Assembly: GCF_002775205.1 (NCBI RefSeq)
Contig: NC_036459.1
Coordinates: 19,266,312-19,330,311 of the forward strand
Reading direction: 5' to 3'
Origin: Xiphophorus maculatus
Taxonomy: Eukaryota; Chordata; Actinopteri; Cyprinodontiformes; Poeciliidae
DNA: 64,000 nucleotides
In this document: positions 62,861 to 64,000 of the stretch, piece by piece
Layout of the letters: every line of letters starts with the position of its first letter
Position numbering within the stretch: the first letter of the stretch is position 1
Notes under the pieces: generated by a model
Seen by the model: only the letters and a program-made list of their open reading frames with translations
What the model was told of the DNA's origin: nothing
The model's database searches: none
Program-made: the position numbers and the translations under genes

Positions 62861-64000
62861 GTTAGTAAAGCCTTGACTCTAGCACTACTGTGGCTCAGGT
62901 GTTTAAATTTCACCACTAGGATTCTACAGGCAGTTTAAGTACAAATCACATGCAGCACCTTTTAAAACTTTAGAAGTAAAAAAAAATAAAACAATCACTG
63001 TTTATTTCAGTTCATTTTCTCAGTATGATGTGTTTCTTGTGTATTTTGTAAGTTCAACTCTTATCTGATTTTATTTATTCTGTTATAAGCTCAAGGACAT
63101 TTGAGTACACTCAGAGAATTTTTAGATTCAGGGCAGAATCTCTGCTTTCTTATTTTCTAAACCTTTAAACAGAAAAGAAACCCTTTGTTGCATCCAAACT
63201 TCTCAGATGTTCACTGACTGAACTGAAATGACTTCAGTCGACAGTGAAAACTTTAACAAAAGGTTTACAAAATGCTTAATTTTTTTGAGGGTATCATTGT
63301 CGGCTGAAATGTGAACCTTCAGGTCAGATTTTAACCCGTGTCATCCATGAGCACGAATGTCTGTTGAACTTTGGGTTTTTAAGGATGAGTTTGAGTAAGG
63401 CAGAATTCACTTGATTTTGCTTAGTTGGAATTCATTTCACTTCAGTGGATTTACAGTCGAATCTGTGTTGCAATGTTTTATGTCAACATATTTCAATACA
63501 TAATTAAATCCAACTTACCAGTTTAGTAAACATGTAGAAAGAGAAGAATTTGCTGAGGGTCCCAAACAGGCAGGTGACAGTCCAACAGGATCAACAGTTT
63601 TTAGCTCTGGCCAATATTTGAATGGTGGACAAAGACAGACAATTAAAGATGTCATGCATAGGAATATAAAATGTGTAGAAAATGTGTAAAGAGCAGGAGG
63701 ATCTCAGTTTTATGAATGCCTTGACATTTCTAGTAGGAGTTTGTTGTCTCTAAATATTTTGTGGATTTTTTTTGTTGTTTTGAGAGAATCTACTTAGAGC
63801 TTTGATTTTAATTCCATTTCAACCTCCTGCTCTGTTGTCCTCCACCTGGAAGCATCTCATCTCCACTGAGTAAGCAGCTGCTGGAATTTTATCAACTGTC
63901 AGGAATGAAGAGTCTTTGTACAAAACTGGGTTACAAACTGGAAAATGAAACAGCAGCAGCTCGATCATAATTATTGCTGCCTCAAAAACCTTCCCAGGTC
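62861..64000 (+). other. Next mpped1 intron, incomplete
   Basis: Begins with gttagt after codon ...CTA G. It runs to the window end without another recognisable mpped1 exon (the expected next block with the GNHE motif is not found) and without a clear repeat. Confidence 0.65.

Overview
This is a 64 kb piece of a teleost fish nuclear genome, most likely a spiny-rayed (percomorph-type) fish. The genes are split by short GT-AG introns with vertebrate exon boundaries. The spacers carry typical fish repeats: Rex1/CR1-type and L2-type LINEs, Tc1-like DNA transposons, a tRNA-derived SINE and long microsatellites. I see no bacterial-style operon, CRISPR array, rRNA or functional tRNA gene.

Six protein-coding genes can be read, and five have intron phases that I checked to be fully consistent. 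From left to right: lemd3/MAN1 (minus strand, positions 1-7020, its 3' end lies beyond the window start); rint1 (minus strand, 9161-19903, 15 coding exons, 799 codons); a prolactin-family hormone best matched to the three-disulfide fish prolactin 2 (plus strand, 26632-31431, 5 exons); hspa14, an Hsp70-like protein (plus strand, 33275-40164, 14 exons, 508 codons); b2m, the MHC class I light chain (plus strand, 43303-45731, plus a noncoding 3' exon); and the 5' part of mpped1 (plus strand, coding from 60963 and running off the right end, with a probable noncoding first exon ending at 51789).

The genes are functionally unrelated: an inner nuclear membrane protein, an ER vesicle-tethering subunit, a pituitary-type hormone, a ribosome-associated chaperone, an antigen-presentation subunit and a metallophosphoesterase. 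This is an ordinary vertebrate neighbourhood, not a gene cluster with one job. The spacer 19904-26631 and the first intron of mpped1 are the largest gene-poor parts. The former is mostly LINE and microsatellite sequence; the latter has few recognisable repeats and may hold regulatory DNA.

I found no undescribed biological system. The most interesting points are: a prolactin first intron that keeps the reading frame only with a GC donor; an S-X-Y-like promoter module in front of b2m, together with two extra cysteines in its protein; a perfect 44 bp palindrome inside a LINE relic; a 23 bp exact copy of a rint1 exon segment inside a rint1 intron; a nested repeat insertion with a target-site duplication; interleaved inverted repeats in the mpped1 intron; and a LINE 5' part fused directly to a LINE 3' tail. 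All exon borders were set by eye from homology, splice consensus and phase, without alignments.
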